Of a DNA stretch of 64,000 bases, positions 19,106 to 31,800 are shown piece by piece. Below the pieces are notes generated by a model. The model searched no databases. It saw only the letters and a program-made list of their open reading frames with translations, and had not been told where the DNA came from. Position 1 is the stretch's first letter. Each line of letters starts with the position of its first letter. The DNA comes from Adiantum capillus-veneris (lineage: Eukaryota > Streptophyta > Polypodiopsida > Polypodiales > Pteridaceae). The stretch covers positions 22,317,946 through 22,381,945 of the forward strand of contig CM043969.1 of NCBI GenBank assembly GCA_014529385.2, in the 5' to 3' direction. The position numbers and the translations under genes are program-made.

Positions 19106-21798
19106 TGATAGCCGTTTTTCGGCTCTCTGTAATTGCCATAGTGAGTTATCTCACCCTATCAAATCACTCAAACACTGTGGTTACCCTTACCCTTTCACTA
19201 TATATAGGTGCGTGTGAGTTAGGGGACTTTTCCCATATCTCCTTACTGAAATAAAAAACCCTCAATTAGCTAGGCATTGGGCTAGTTGAGCCAAAAAAAT
19301 AAAAAATATAAGTATATTATGGCCCATGCGTATGTAAATATTTCTTTGTATATAGGGCCTAAATAAAAGATTTTTTCATAATTATTTTGGTATTTATTTA
19401 AATATTTCTACCTAGGTGTGTGTTATTTATGCTTTGTACATTGCCTCACCATTACCACAATTTTTTTTACCATTTTTCATACTCTTTATTCCATATAGAA
19501 ATATTTTCATGTAAGCTTCTCTTATATTTGGTGTAACTCCACCCCAACAAAAATCCAAAAAAAACTAGTTTTATTTATGTGTATATTTTTTCACTATTGT
19601 GATTTTTCCCTTCCTACATCTATTTTGTTTTTTTTCTAAAAAATTAGAACACCAAAAATATTTATCTTTTTATGGTAGCCTCATAATGAGAGAGATTTCT
19701 TTTGACCCCTTTATATTTTTTCCACTTATATTATTTATATTTGACATGTACATATTTTTTAGACCCCTCAATATTTGATTTTCTTAGTTGTACTATTCAC
19801 TTATATCATGATCTCAACAATATCTTCAATTATAGACCTACCAAATAAGGTCAAGGGTAGGTGGCATGCATACATGCACTATGGAGGGCTCACTCTTGGA
19901 GGTATTCAAAAGAATCATCCAAAGAAGGACCCCACAAGGACCTTGTGCAGTGGAAAAAAACGGTCGATTTTGCTGAATTTTTGAAGTTCACTTGCTCTCC
20001 GAATTTGAAAAGGTGATACAAACAAAAGTTGTAGCTCGTGGGTTGATCTTTTGCCTCACATTTTTTCATAGTTTTTTGAGCTACGAACTGTGAGCTATGA
20101 TTTTATTAGTGGACCCCAGTTTTCCCATGCTATGCAGCCACACTCTCTCTTCCACTTTATCATTTTCCTCTTTCACACACACTTCTCCACTCATCATCCC
20201 CACCTCTCTCACCACTCCTCTCTGCACCCTACTCACCTTCTCCTCAACCTTGAAGAATAAGAGAAACCATGGTGAACTCATACCTCCCACACACAATTCC
20301 ATTCCAAAATTGACCACCTAGTCTCATTTTTCCTCCTCCAAATTACCCATATCTATCAAAAAAACCACAAAATTCAGCCTCTTCTCTTAAAAGACAGCAT
20401 CATGGTGGTTGATTACTCAGCTTCAATTACCTTGTCTCTCAAGGAAGGTCAAGAGTGGAGAAAAAATGTTCCGTCAAAGCTAGTGGACTGTCAACAAGTG
20501 TCAAAATTGGCCCTACTCAAGACACTTGGGGCATCAGCCTTGTAAGAAATCCACCTTGTCTTACCTCTTAAGAGTTTTTCTTCCTTATTTGTATCCTACA
20601 TGGATACTCCCATTGTAAATATCCAATTCCATTTGTAAATTAATACTAACTCTACTAACACTAACCCACTATGAAAAGTCCTATCACCTCCATTTCTCTC
20701 CTCTCTCTTTCCCCACCAACTTCTTGATAATTCCAAGCAAAAGAAATTAGGTAAATTGATAAAAATCTAACCCAACCATGGTTAGAGGAGTAACCCTAGC
20801 CTTCAAAATTGCTATAAAAGGAGGGTGTAGCTAGCACAAAAGAGGGGAAGAAGAAAGAGCACTATGCTATAGCTTGAGAAGCCAAGCTCAACCTCTTGAG
20901 AAGGAGCTCTTGAGTGGAATCTCATTGGCATTAGGCATATGTATGTGTTGTATTAGGTGTGATTAGCAAGGGAACTCTATGCCATTGTAAGAGAGAGTGA
21001 TCATTAAATTGAGAGTAGGAAATCTATCATTTCTCCTACTAGAGTAAGCCCAACATTTCCTGAATCAAGGAGGGTGAATTTGGACTAAGCATGGATACCT
21101 TGTCTCCCTTCCAATGTGAAGTCATGGACAATAATGATGTGTAAGTGTCTTGGTGTTTTATTTAAGTTCTTGATAGCTTGTCTCCGGGTATTGTTATCAA
21201 TTTAGCCATAAATCCCACATGCTGTAAGAGGGCGACAGGGTGGAGAGGACTCCCCTTGCCTTAAGACAGTGATTGGGGTGGTTTATTTTCTTGTGATGTG
21301 TTGTGGTGTAATTTACTCAGGCTATGTTGAACAAATACTAATCTCACTTTGATTGTTCATGACAGATTTGTAAGAAGGCATTAGTGCAACAAGCACCCCC
21401 TTCCTCCTTCTCTCTCTTTCTTACATATATATATTTATGTTTGCTTGATCATTAACGATACACTTCAAAGCAGCCCGAGCACCATCTCTCTCTCTCTCTC
21501 TCTCCCTCTCTCTTCCTCTCTCTCTCTCTCTCTCTCGTGTTTTAGTGTATGAGAGTGTTCCATTGGTGTTAGGGTTAGTGTAAATTCCTTGCTTGTTTGT
21601 GGGTTGCTCTAACGATTCTCCTCTTTTGCGTCCTAATTCGCTCTTAAACTAGGTGGTGCCCCTTGTGTAGTTGGGATTTGGCTGTGGGTTTGTTGTTTTG
21701 GTTTGTGTTGTGTTGTGCCCCAGCCCCATTGAGCAGCACAGGAGCCTTGAAGGGTGTCTAGAGGTTGCTCTTCTTGTTGCCCGCCCCGGACCACTTCA
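19106..21798 (+). repeat. 3' LTR of element A
   Basis: 2693 bp with the same ends as the 5' LTR (TGATAGCC...CTTCA). The TATA box is at 20813 and the CT microsatellite near 21484-21536. Differences from the 5' LTR are scattered substitutions and microsatellite length. Confidence 0.93.
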
Positions 21799-22528
21799 CT
21801 GGCAAGGACCAATCCTTGCTATCAAAGGATGAAACTGACAAAGGAGCTACATGACCCCACCCAATGGAAGTTCTCGGTTCCACATATGACATATCATAAA
21901 AGAAAATTCCATTATTTGCAAGTTCCTTGTGTTGTCCTCCTCGGTACATTTGCTCACCAATAAATGCATGGAAAGCATCAAAAATCCCAACTATGCTCTC
22001 AACTAGTTGCCAATCTGTCCTATTCAAGGGATAAATATCTGAAACATACCAAAGATGATATCCACCACTTAACCTTCGAATATAATCATGCATTGAGCGA
22101 GATGCTCAAAATAACTTACAGTTGGGTCGATTCCTTGGAAAACTTGGAGGAGATTTTTGCAACCTTAAGTCTGCATGCTAGAAAGCATGTTGTATGAGGA
22201 CCTCTTTCACCCACTTTCTTTGTTCACACACTTTAAACTCTTTAACTTGTCCCTTGAAAGCCTCCACAAAATCATTGCGTTGCCTCCTCTTTCTCCTCCT
22301 AGTTTGCAATAGAACCCAGCTTCCAATAGTTATTCGAGATGGTATCCATGCTTGATCATCTGTAGTATAACTGTTAAAAATGCTAACAGAGTCAATGGTA
22401 GTGCTAAGCCTTCGAGAAGTAGTCATGTTGTGCAGTAGAATACACAAAAAGGTTAGCACAAATATGAAAAAGGGAAGAACTTTGAGAGGGAAGTAGAGCT
22501 GCTCAAAGTTATATTTGGGCGGGAACAA
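21799..22528 (-). pseudogene. 5' part of the host membrane-protein frame interrupted by element A
   Basis: The minus-strand frame is open from about 22540 with no ATG at its start. A hydrophobic segment (FPLKVLPFFIFVLTFLCILL) suggests a signal anchor. A basic stretch follows (QTRRRKRRQRND), and then, after in-frame stops near 22178 and 22111, a well-composed region MHDYIRRLSGGYHLWYVSD. It ends at DWSLP at the element junction and continues in frame at 9429. The stops may be real lesions or lie in an intron. Family not recognised; possibly a type II membrane protein. Confidence 0.5.
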
Positions 22529-22683
22529 AGATACTAGATAGAGTCTTCAATGAAAGTTCTGAAATTCCTCAGTACAAAGTTAGTACAACTTACGGTATTT
22601 ATGCCTTGAAAGCGTGAAATTGTGAAATTTGATGAACAGGAATAATATTTCCTCCCTTTTTTTAAAAAGAGCTTGACTCCAAA

Positions 22684-23425
22684 ATGTCAATTTTCAATGT
22701 AACGTTAGCCTCTTCCTCATTGGTCGAGTGCCACTCTCTCTCTAGAACTGAAAGGTCCAAAAGTGAGTCCAACTTTCTCCTAATGTTGCAGAGTTTGTTG
22801 CCTCCATCTTGCCAGTTTCAATCACTATCTGCTCTTATTGAAAGTGATTGTGGCCTAAAAAAAGTCTTATTGCAACCACACTGGGATATTGAAGGTCATC
22901 AACATTTCTTAATAGATGGATCTTTATCGAGCTTGTTTGAGTTGCTTCATTCAGACACATTTATACAGGTATGTGACAGTGAGAAAGAAAACGATAAAGA
23001 GATATATGAAGATGTTTTAAGCATTGTGCATCTTGAAAGTAGCGGTGATGATATAGGACAACTCAAAACTAAGTCAATCATCATTTGGATTCAACAAAAT
23101 CCAGGGGAAAAAAAGTTAAATGATCTATCAACATTATGTGGAGCTCCTTTGCAAGTTGCTGAACTTCCACAACATTATGATGGAAATTTGTGCTTTGAGT
23201 TGCCTGCGACTCAGGATAAAACAAAACGAATGTCAGGGATGGAACAACGCTTTGATGGTCACTTGTGGACTCGCCCATCTGTTACAACCATGGCGATCGC
23301 ATGCACAATTCGTCCAATCCACTGTTTGGGATGCATGCAATGCAATTATTCAACATGTCCTCATTATATTAAAGAACAAGAATTTAATATAAGAGATTTT
23401 CATGGACATTTGGACAGACAGGTCA
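22684..23425 (+). CDS. Unidentified ORF with a cysteine cluster, truncated by element B
   Basis: ATG 22684. About 247 codons are native. The last ten codons of the open frame (to 23457) belong to the LTR of element B. The N-terminal half is helical and acidic. Near the end CTIRPIHCLGCMQCNYSTC has a C-x6-C-x2-C-x2-C-x4-C pattern, a possible zinc-binding knot. The gene is divergent from the minus-strand frame at 22528. I cannot assign a family. It may be the N-terminus of a transposase-like or nuclear protein whose remainder lies beyond element B. Confidence 0.5.
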
Positions 23426-24363
23426 TGTTAGAAGCTCGACACACCCACGGAAACTAACTACTCGGAGGATTATCATTTTTTGTAATTATTCATTTATTGA
23501 GGAAACCTGATTTTTCACCTTGTAAATATTGGGACTTACAGAAGTTTCCAGATTGTATCCCAATTTTGATCAATAGATGGAGTAGTTGGTTGATTTTGGA
23601 ACTTTAGGGTTTGAGAATTGTAAGGCATATATACCACTGTTTGACCTTAATGAAAAAACCTTTTGTCATTTTTAAAACAAGTTTTAAAGTCTGTGAGTAA
23701 GCGTATTGTGTACGAGAGAGAGAGAGAGTGTGAGCTCCATCTTGATGCTACTTGTGCACCGATGGTCGGAATCGAGTGCGGAGAAGTACAGCGTGTTGCC
23801 CCCGACGAGAGCTACGTGCTGATACCTATATTGCACGCGTACGGTCCAGTTTTGCGAGCTCCTTCTACAAGCTTCATCTGGTGATTGGGTGAGCATACGT
23901 TGTCCGATTTTGCATTGCAGCATATCCACGCGTTCACATTGAGTAGAACTACACATTAGGTACTTTAGATTTTGGAAACAAAGACCTGCAAATTTCGGCC
24001 AGACATCCTATGTGATTTTTCACCGGGTGTTTTGAGTTGGGATTTTGGTTCATAGACCTTAGGGAGAGCGACCTATTGGTGTTAGTATGGTCTCCTTCAA
24101 GTTCTATGGTGTTTCGAGATTGTTTGATGCGTGTTCAGCTCTAGAAAGCATTGTAGGAAGTTTCCTCTTATGCACTCTTGAAGGTTGTGACTTAGACATT
24201 TGGTAGAGACATCTGTAGGAATTAGTCAGAAGTGGGTCGAGTGTAGGTTGACACCTTAGGCTTGCTTCCACGCGCCTGTGGGTCGAGCTTCGTCCTTAGC
24301 TGACATTATATGTTAGGTGATTTCTCGCTGTGCTCACGTCCATTGTGGCGTATCCGTCCAACA
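23426..24363 (+). repeat. 5' LTR of element B
   Basis: 938 bp, TGTTAGAAGC...CGTCCAACA. It is diverged from, but collinear with, the D LTR: a shared TTCCAGATTGTA, then a GAGAGAGAG...GTGAGCT segment, and the same CCGTCCAACA end. The host bases before it are GGTCA; the matching 3' duplication is outside the window. The start is inferred from the D LTR length. Confidence 0.72.
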
Positions 24364-24383
24364 TTGGCGCCGCTGCCGGGGAC
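24364..24383 (+). other. Primer binding site of element B
   Basis: TTGGCGCCGCTGCCGGGGAC follows the LTR directly. This is the common primer site of plant Athila/Tat Gypsy elements. Confidence 0.88.
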
Positions 24384-26063
24384 GAAAACCTTAGGTAGGT
24401 GGCCGAGACTAATCCTTGAGCCTAGGGATTTTTGGCTTGCCAAAAGTCTTGTTTTACATTTAGATAGGATCACAGGGTGGAGGACTCTGTAGGTCTTAGA
24501 GGGAGTCTGGGAAGCGTGTGTCTGGCCTAGATCCTTCGACTTAGGTAGATTAGGTAGACCAAGATAGTTTTAGGTAGTAGTCAAGTTCTTGAGTAGGAGT
24601 TGGAGTGGTAGAGTCGGTGAGAGGAAGGCTTGAGAATCTCGAGAGGCCAGAAAGCAACCAAAACACCTTTATCACCATTTCGCATGATGAGTAGGAGTAG
24701 AGTAAGTAGGACATCATGATTCAGGATCTAGAGCATTTCATGTATGTATACTTGCTTGGTAAAGTCATCACAAGTTTGTAAAAGACGCAAAAGTTTGTTT
24801 GAAAGCCTAAGAGAAATCCAAAAGTTACTGTGAGTGTCTCGGATAGAGCTACAGAGCACCAGAAGCATTTCTGTCAGAAAAAAAATTAATTTCAAGCCAA
24901 GAGACATCCTACGCGTAGGATGTCTACAGGCTAATCTAGGGGGAATTTTGGGATTTTGAGTTGACCAGTGTGTTCAGAAGGTGGGGTTTACCCTAATTTG
25001 AACTGGAAAGTGAAAATTTGACCATATCTTGACAAGATAAGGCTAGATAGGCTGAAATTGCCAGACATCCTACCCAAATTATGCCAAAGTATTATTTTGA
25101 GACTAAAACCATAAGATGGCTGCATGAGCATGTCTTGCAAGATATATTGAGTGACTGAAAGGGGTTTCACCTCATTTGGATGAGAAAATTGAGTTCAAAG
25201 CGGACTTTAGCACTTTTGATTGAAAAAAGGCAATTACAGCTAAAATTGGGGACTTTTGAAATCCAAACCAAAATCTAAGCATACCACAGGGTTACTGACA
25301 TCAAAGAGAAACTGTGGGTCAAGTCTGGGGTCAAACAGGCCAAAAAGACATCCTACGCGTAGGATGTCTTCTGTGTGATTTTGGACTCCAAACCAAATTT
25401 TCAGGATACCAAAGTGATCATCAACTCAAGGGGAGCATGTGCTTTGAGTTTAAAGGCATTCTGATCAAAGATACATCCTACGCGTAGGATGTCTAAAGCA
25501 AGAAATTGAAGCCAGACATTGACAGTAGGCATAGCAAGGTGTTGTATAGCCTAAGGCAAGCCTCCTGGTCAATTTTGGTCCAATTTGGAGTTGATTAGAC
25601 TGACCATGATTAGCAACAAGCTATCGGAACAGATTTCTGACTCATTGACCAGCTAATAGGTGTCCAAATCAAAAAGTGAAAACAACTGTGGGCTCAACCA
25701 TAGGGCAAAAATCCAGGAAAAACAAAGCAGGAGACATCCTACGCGTAGGATGTCTATCTGACCTTACTGAAGAGAAAATTTGACTGGGCTTAAACACTAA
25801 GATTCCATTTGGCTTAAGGGTTCCAGAACTTCTTTCAGAAGTGAATTTGGACCTTGTTTGTCCATTTGATGGAGCAAAGACTGAATTCAGAATTTTTCAC
25901 GTAAATTGACCAACATCCGAGGGAAGCACAGTTCCAGATTAGCAAACCTAATCCAGAACATCAGCAGTGTATAAAATACAGTAGTGGTTGAGATTAACTC
26001 TCCAATTATACCAATCATTACTAAGATAAGCTCTAGCACATAAATGCTTTGAATCGATTGCCG
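24384..26063 (+). repeat. Leader of element B with repeated 24-bp palindromes
   Basis: A non-coding leader containing four copies of a palindrome (AGACATCCTACG plus its reverse complement) at 24902, 25346, 25471 and 25732. All four have the ACGCGT core; the third has one arm mismatch. The surrounding text is also repeated (phrases such as CCAAACCAAAT and AAGGGGAGC). A half-site CCAGACATCCTACCCAAATT is near 25057. The D leader is homologous. Each copy could fold as an 11-12 bp RNA stem, with dimerisation, packaging or translation control as possible roles. Confidence 0.8.
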
Positions 26064-26068
26064 AAATT

Positions 26069-26295
26069 TGTAGGAATTAGAGTTGTAGAGAAACACACAC
26101 AACTTGGAGAAGACGAAGGAAGCTCAAGGCACACAATATAGAGTGTGTTACTTAGTGTGGAATGGAAAGATAGATAGCCCTAGAGTGATGGGCGTATATA
26201 CAATGCGCGGGGGAGAAAACCTCCTAAAGAGGGAAAAAATGCCCCAGCGGTCCTAGTGTGTTCACACACATCACTACCACATGTATATGGTAACA
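26069..26295 (-). repeat. 3' LTR of Copia-2
   Basis: 227 bp, TGTAGGAATTAG...TATGGTAACA, nearly identical to 36489-36714. The third base has changed from T to A. Confidence 0.9.
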
Positions 26296-26312
26296 AATCC
26301 CCCCTGGAGTGA
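26296..26312 (-). other. Polypurine tract of Copia-2
   Basis: On the minus strand, CACTCCAGGGGGGATT directly precedes the LTR. Confidence 0.8.
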
Positions 26313-26370
26313 TGCGGTGAACGAGAGCTGGCACATGAGTAAAGCGAAGTGCCATGCCCTGAGGACAGGA

Positions 26371-27985
26371 TCAGTCCACAAAGGGGAGTAATCCCAAAGC
26401 TTTGCAAAAAGCTTCAAGCTTCTCACGAGACAATGCCTTTGTGAAAAGATCTGCAAGGTTGTCCTGTGTTGGCACATAAGCCAAGTTGATCTCTCCTGCT
26501 GAGAGCCTCTCCATGACATAGTGGTAATGCACCTCAATGTGCTTTGTGCGAGCATGAAAAACTGGGTTCCTCGCAACTGCCAATGCGCTCTGACTGTCAG
26601 TGTAGATAGTGTTGGCAGTGTCTTGTCCAACACCCAATAAGGCATCTGAGCCATACACACTCAACCGTATTTGTGAAGACTGCCCTGTACTCAGCCTCAC
26701 AACTCAAAGTGGCTACAGTAGGTTGCTTCTTGCTCAACCATGATATACATGAACTGCCAAGCATGAAACAAAAACCACTTGTGGACACTCGCGTGTCAAA
26801 AAAACTAGTCCAATCTGAGTTTGAAAAATCATGTAAGTCTGGCGGCAATGATCCCCCCTTGGGATAAAATAAGCCAAGATGTAAAGTGCCACTAAGGTAG
26901 CAAAAAATGCTCTTGACAGCCTGCAATGCTTAGACCCTAGGCTATGCATAATCTACTGACCTGTGAGACTGAAAACTGAATATCCGGCCTTGTGTTGCAT
27001 ACATAAATGAGGCAGCCAACAGCAGTTTGGTAGAGAGTGACATCAGCAGGATCACCAGCATCATGTAGACTCAACTTCAAACATGTTTCCATGGGAGTGG
27101 CAATAGGTTTGCAATCCTCAAGTCCAAACTTACATAGCAATGTCTCTATGTAACTTTTCTGACACAAGGCAATACCACCATCACACTGCTTAAACTGTAT
27201 ACCCAAGTAATGATGCAACAGCCCCAAATCTTTCATCTTGAAAGTAGCATTCAAATCAGCCTTAAATTCAGCAATATGTCTTTCATTTGGTCCACTGATC
27301 AGCAAATCATCAACATAAAGAACCACAATGAGAAGTACATCACCCTCACGCTTTACATACAATGTGCTTTCTGTTGGACTGTTACAAAAGCCTTGTTTGA
27401 CCAAATGAGTGTCAGCTTTCTCATACCAAGCACGAGGAGATTGCTTCAACCCATACAAAGCCTTGTTACATTTGCACACTTTGTCCTCTTGTCCTTTTAT
27501 GACAAAACCGCGAGGCTGCGTTACATAAACTTCCTGAAATATGTCACCATTCAAGAAAGTAGTAACAATGTCTGATTGATGTACATCCCAACCAAAATGA
27601 GCTGCCAATGCACATAGAAAACGCACAGTAGTCATGCGACAAGTAGGAGCAAAAGTCTCTTTATAATCTATGCCTTTTTGTTGTGCATAACCCTTTGCAA
27701 CAAGTCGAGCCTTATGGCGATCGATCTCACCATCCGGCTTGAGTTTCAACTTGTAAACCCACTTCGTACCAATGGCCTTTTTGCCAGGAGGTAAATCACA
27801 TAAAGTCCATGTGTCATTTTCTATAAGTGCATCATATTCTAATTGCATGGCAGCCATCCAATTTTATGAATTTTGTGCTTCATCAGAAGTCAGAGGCTCC
27901 TCAACATCATGTAAGCTAGACACAGCCAAAGCATAACAATCTGATGCATAAGATGCATGGCGAGAGCCTGAACGAGTACGACTAG
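26371..27985 (-). pseudogene. Copia-2 reverse transcriptase and RNase H, broken
   Basis: The frame 27857-26937 holds the RT: WVYKLKLKPDGEIDRHKARLVAKGYAQ pieces, SDIVTTFLNGD, KALYGLKQSPRAWYEK, VVLYVDDLLISG (YVDD kept) and PDIQFSVSQVSR. A stop near 27872 separates it from the upstream linker. RNase H follows after a frameshift in 26926-26597 (SNSDWTS, CEAEYRA) and, after another shift, 26700-26371 (YTDSQSALAVARNP, RTKHIEVHYHYV, ADLFTKALS). It ends in a natural stop at 26371. Three reading-frame changes make it non-functional. Confidence 0.88.
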
Positions 27986-27988
27986 ACA

Positions 27989-28766
27989 TGTTAGGAAATA
28001 AGACGTAGCAAAATAGATTTTTGAGTAGATTACTTAATGGAGAGAGATAGATTTCACATACAAGAGATTATAGAGTAGAGAGAGAGAGAGAGTACACACG
28101 ATATACGTGGTTCACCCAATGTGGGCTACGCCCACGGGAAAGCAGCCACTCAATGGCTTTAGCACTTCAAAAGAAGAAGTAGTTTACAAAGGGATTAAAC
28201 CCTTGATAGAGCTCCCGCCTTGCTTCACTCTGACCACCTCACACTCATCTTGTTGCATCAACTTCACACTATGAAATGTGTGTAGAAATGGCCTCCTTTT
28301 ATAGGCCAAAAGGGCTGCCCTATCTTATGAGAGACAGCCATGTGTAGCCGCCCTTGTGCGAATAAGTCCAAATCGGACCCTCCAATCCGCCCATGTGTGG
28401 CCGCCCTTGAGAAGACAAGCCCACTTTTGAATTCGGCTACCGGCCACCGGCCATTGACCTCCAACCACCGGCCACCGGCCATTGACTTCCGACCACCGGC
28501 CATCGGCCATTGACTACCGGCCACCGGCCAACCGACCGGTTTTTTTTCGACCACTTTCTGGCCGCCGTCCGGCCATAATATTCCGGCAAAAAGGAATATT
28601 CCGGCGAAAAAAAAAGTTGCCCCTGATTCTTGTCCGTGAAAATTTTGGTTTCTGGTGAGTGATTTTCCTTCATGCATGATGGCTTCTCCTCATAATGGGG
28701 GCCTTACAACTGTTCACTTTTACCACAGAAAATTACAAGTGTAAATCAGGCTCCATACTTAACAAT
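27989..28766 (-). repeat. 3' LTR of Copia-3
   Basis: 778 bp, homologous to 32748-33499. It contains a GGCCACC-type minisatellite and a small extra GGAATATTCCGGC-containing segment near 28575-28610. Confidence 0.9.
28434..28540. repeat. CCGGCCA minisatellite in the Copia-3 LTR
   Basis: Irregular tandem units of CCGGCCACCGGCCATTGAC type. The other LTR has the same array at 33198-33300. GC-rich in an AT-rich context. Open frames across it (translating to WPV/GG repeats) are by-products of the repeat. Confidence 0.85.
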
Positions 28767-28792
28767 CTCCCACTTGGAGACTGATCTCCAAA
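28767..28792 (-). other. Polypurine tract of Copia-3
   Basis: On the minus strand CTCCAAGTGGGAGAT abuts the LTR, the typical Copia form. Confidence 0.8.
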
Positions 28793-28824
28793 CTAAAACT
28801 GTGACTGCTTTCCATTCTGGCTTC

Positions 28825-31800
28825 TTATCCTTGAATGCCGATTGAAGATGAGCAAAAGCTCAACTTCTTCTTGTTGACCACCTTTGTAAACATGTCTGCA
28901 AGATTTTCACTTGTATGCACCTTTCCTAGCTTTAGCTGTCCCTCTTCCAAAAGAGTGCGTATGAAGTGATATCTCACCTCAATGTGCTTTGTCCTTGAAT
29001 GAAAGGCTGATTTCTTCGCAAGATGGATAGCGCTTTGGCTATCATTGTACAAGACAAAATTGTCTTGTTTAAATCCAAGCTCTTCTAAGAATCTGTGAAG
29101 CCACAAAATTTCTTTGCTTGTCTCCGTCATTGCTACATACTCTGCTTCCGTGGTAGAAAGTGAAACCACTTTCTGCAGCTTTGAATCCCAGCTTACTGCT
29201 GTGCCTCCAACCATGAACACATAGCCAGTAGTGCTCCTTTGAGTATCTTTGTCACCTGCCATATCTACATTAGCATACCCTTCTAGAAAAATATCAGTTC
29301 CTCCAAAATACAAAGCATTTGTTGTTGACGTCCCTTTTGGATACCTAAGTATCCACTTCACAGCTTGCCAATGCTCTTTACCTGGGTTGTCCATGAACCT
29401 ACTCACAACTCCCACTGCATGTGCAATGTATGGCCTTGTCCAGACCATAGCATACATTAGAGAACCTACCGCTGCAGCATATGGAACTTTAGACATATAG
29501 GCTAGCTCCTCTTGTGTCTTTGGACACATATCCTTTGTTAGTTTAAAATGACCAGCCAAAGGTGTAGAAACTGGTTTTGCATTTTGCATTGCAAACCTTT
29601 CTAGCACCTTCTTGAGATAGCTTTATTGTCTTCTTCCTCCTGTCCCTTGATATTTTCATACCAAGTATCCTCTTTGCAGCACCTAAATCTTTCATTGAAA
29701 AAGATTTAGACAGCTCCTCTTTTAGGTCTTTGATGTCCTGCATGTTAGCACTTGCAATCAGCATGTCATCAACATACAACATTAGGATGATGAACTTCCC
29801 ATCTCCCAAATTCTTCGTGTAGACACAGTGATCCGAGTTGCATCTTGTGAATCCATGATCCAACATCCATCGATCAAACTTCAAGTACCATTGTCTTGAT
29901 GCTTGCTTTAAACCATACAAGCTCTTCTTTAATCTGCAAACCATTTTCTCCTTACCTTTTACTTCATACCCCTTTGGTTGAAGCATGTAGATTTCCTCCT
30001 CTAAGTCACCGTGAGGAAATTCCGTATTTACATCCATTTGCTCGAGATTTAGATCATGATCAGCCACAAGGATTAAGACAAGCCTAATTGAGTTCATTTT
30101 TACAGCAGGAGAAAATATTTCATTGAAGTCAATACCTTTCTTTTGAGAAAAACCTTTTACCACAAGCCTAGAGTTGTACCTTTTCTTTCCACCTTCTTCT
30201 TCCTTCAGCTTGTACACCCATTTGTTTTGAAGTGCCCGCTTACCTTTAGGCAACTCAACCAACTCCCATGTTTGGTTGCGATGTAGTGAGTCCATCTCCA
30301 CTTGCATGCTCTTCGTTCATTCTTCTTTGGATTCATGTTGCATAGCTTCCTCGTATGATTCCGGCTCTCCAGAATCTGAGATCAAGAGATGGTTGAAGGA
30401 AGGAACAAACCTTTCTGGAGGTCTACTTGCTCTTGTAGATCTTCGGGGAATAGGTTGAGGCTCCTCATTTGGTTGACGTTGTTGCACATTGTCATCGTTT
30501 ACAGTCCTTGAGTCTTCACCGTCCTCAAGTTCCATGTACTCATCACCTGTTTCTTTTGTTTGTTTTCTTTCTAAGTAATCTTTGTACATATTTTGTTTGC
30601 TAAAAATTACATCCCTACTCCTTAAGATTTTACCATCTTCAGGATTCCATAGGCGATACCCAAAGTCTCCTTCTCCATAGCCAATGAAGAAACACTTTTT
30701 GGACTTTTCATCTAGCTTTGATCTTAGGCTTCTATATATGTGCATGAAAGCCTCACACCCAAACACTTTGAGAAATGCATAATTCACCGGTTTACCTGTC
30801 CATGCCTCTTCTGGAACTCCCCCATCCAATGCCGTTGAGGGTGACCGATTGATTAAGTACACAGACATACTTACAACTTCCTCCCAAAGCTCAAGCGGTA
30901 GGCCTGCATGTTCCATGATTGTCCTGTTCATCCTTTCCGAAATCCCATTTTTTTGAGGTGTCCTTGGGGTTGTCCTTTGCCTCCGAATGCCATTGCTAGC
31001 ACAAAAGCTTTCAAAATCTTGGCTGCAATATTTGCCTCCATTGTCGGATCTGAGGCATTTAACCTTGGTACCTGTTTCATTCTCCACAAAGGTTTTCCAG
31101 CTTTGAAATATGGAAAATACATCGGATTTATTCTTCATTACATAAACCCATGTTTTTCTAGTCGCATCGTCTATGAATGCTACATAGTACAATGAGCCAC
31201 CAAGTGATGGTGTACTTGCAGGACCCCAAACATCAGAATGAACCAACTCAAGTTTTTTATTTTTTCTTTCATTTCCTGATTTTTGAAATTGTACCCTCTT
31301 TTGTTTACCATAAACACAATCTTCACATAACTCTAAGTCCACTTCTTTCAAACCTGGTAGAAGCTTCTTTGTTTGAAGGATTTGCATTCCTTTGGCACTC
31401 ATATGCCCAAGTCCGTAGTGCCACACCGCACTGTCAACTTCTATAGTTGTTGCACAAGCTGAAGGTTGCGTGCTAATAGTACACAAGTAAAGTGTACCGA
31501 CCTTTTCTCCCTTGGCAACGACCAAAGATCCCTTTGAGATCTTCCACCGTTTGCTTTCGAATGCAATGTTGTGACCTTCATCGTCCAATTGTCCTGTAGA
31601 GATCAAATTTTTGCGAAGAGAAGGAACATGCCTAACATCTTTAAGCTTGCATTCATTTCTGTTAGCAGTTTTGACAGAAACTGTACCTTTGCCGACAATC
31701 TCACAAGCTTCATCATCTCCCAAGTATAAATACTCAAAATTACCTTTGGTGTAGTCTTGGAAATGTTTCTTGTGTGGTGTCGCATGGAATGAAGCCCCGG

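Larger units (their letters stand above)
9430..21798 (+). mobile_element. Gypsy element A (Tat-type, dual RNase H, extra 5' ORFs)
   Basis: A full-length element: LTR 9430-12132, primer site, four extra ORFs, gag, pol, polypurine tract, LTR 19106-21798. The flanks share CTGG (9426-9429 and 21799-21802), taken as a 4-bp TSD. The pol order (protease, RT, RNase H, archaeal-type RNase H, integrase, no chromodomain) is that of the Tat lineage, to which Ogre elements belong. Extra ORFs ahead of gag are known for Ogre, but not in this paired form as far as I know. The two LTRs differ at few positions by eye. Gag is broken by three stops and one frameshift, and one integrase catalytic Asp is lost, so this copy is not autonomous. 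Confidence 0.92.
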
